Made by a program: the position numbers and the translations under genes
Assembly (NCBI GenBank): GCA_013365325.1
Contig: JABVXV010000128.1
Coordinates: 97,254 to 161,253, forward strand
Direction: 5' to 3'
From: Dipetalonema caudispina
Lineage: Eukaryota; Nematoda; Chromadorea; Rhabditida; Onchocercidae
Length of the DNA stretch: 64,000 nt
Notes under the pieces: generated by a model
The model's input: only the letters and a program-made list of their open reading frames with translations
Databases searched by the model: none
Told to the model about the DNA's origin: nothing
Shown: piece by piece, positions 63,965 to 64,000 of the stretch
Layout: every line of letters starts with the position of its first letter
How positions within the stretch are numbered: the first letter of the stretch is position 1

Positions 63965-64000
63965 CCCCCTCTCCCCCCCCCTTCCCCCTCCTACCCCCCC
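63965..64000 (-). repeat. C-rich tract with G-quadruplex potential at right edge
   Basis: The minus strand reads as G runs of 7, 5, 9 and 5 separated by short loops, fitting a G-quadruplex pattern. It is cut by the window end, so its full size is unknown. Confidence 0.7.

Larger units (their letters stand above)
60025..64000. other. Right flank: simple-sequence-rich region, no gene supported
   Basis: About 4 kb of AT-rich DNA dense in CT, GA, GT, AT, ATC, poly-A and poly-C runs. Open frames here are short and mostly repeat-derived. It most likely contains the promoter and distal 5' flank of the SPEN gene. Confidence 0.5.

Overview
The window looks like nuclear DNA of a parasitic nematode, most probably a filarial or other spirurid (clade III) worm. 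The DNA is AT-rich. Genes are split into many small exons by GT-AG introns of roughly 100-900 bp (a few reach 2-3 kb) with TTTYAG acceptors. Several start codons sit just behind a splice-acceptor-like sequence, as expected for spliced-leader addition. The protein families also fit an animal. All gene models were built by hand from splice signals and reading-phase continuity; nothing was searched against a database.

Layout, left to right. At 1-474 (+) is the 3' end of a gene coding a basic Ser/Arg-rich tail. At 1263-4561 (-) is a complete 8-exon AAR2, a U5 snRNP assembly factor. A 574-bp divergent promoter region with a strong G-quadruplex motif separates it from a 9-exon (+) gene at about 5136-9948. 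That gene codes a probably secreted protein with two weakly galectin-like halves and is the least familiar gene here. Then come a long ATT microsatellite and a tRNA-Asn(GTT) at 11244-11317.

The minus strand then carries PYROXD1 (12563-15934, 10 exons, 478 aa) and DERA, deoxyribose-phosphate aldolase (16867-20189, 8 exons, 311 aa). The rest of the coding sequence is one giant minus-strand gene, the SPEN/SHARP (C. elegans din-1) homologue. I could trace 50 exons from 55293 to 23840 with every phase closing, giving 3696 aa: four RRMs, Ser/Arg/Lys-rich and acidic repeats, long poly-Gln stretches and a C-terminal SPOC domain. Three more phase-compatible exons at 58516-60018 may extend it upstream.

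The last 4 kb (60025-64000) holds no gene I can support. It is full of CT/GA, GT, AT, poly-A and poly-C tracts and probably belongs to the 5' flank of the SPEN gene.

The genes do not form one pathway. AAR2 serves splicing, PYROXD1 oxidoreductase and tRNA-ligase protection, DERA deoxyribose catabolism, and SPEN nuclear-receptor/Notch corepression. No virus, transposase, CRISPR or bacterial insert was recognised.
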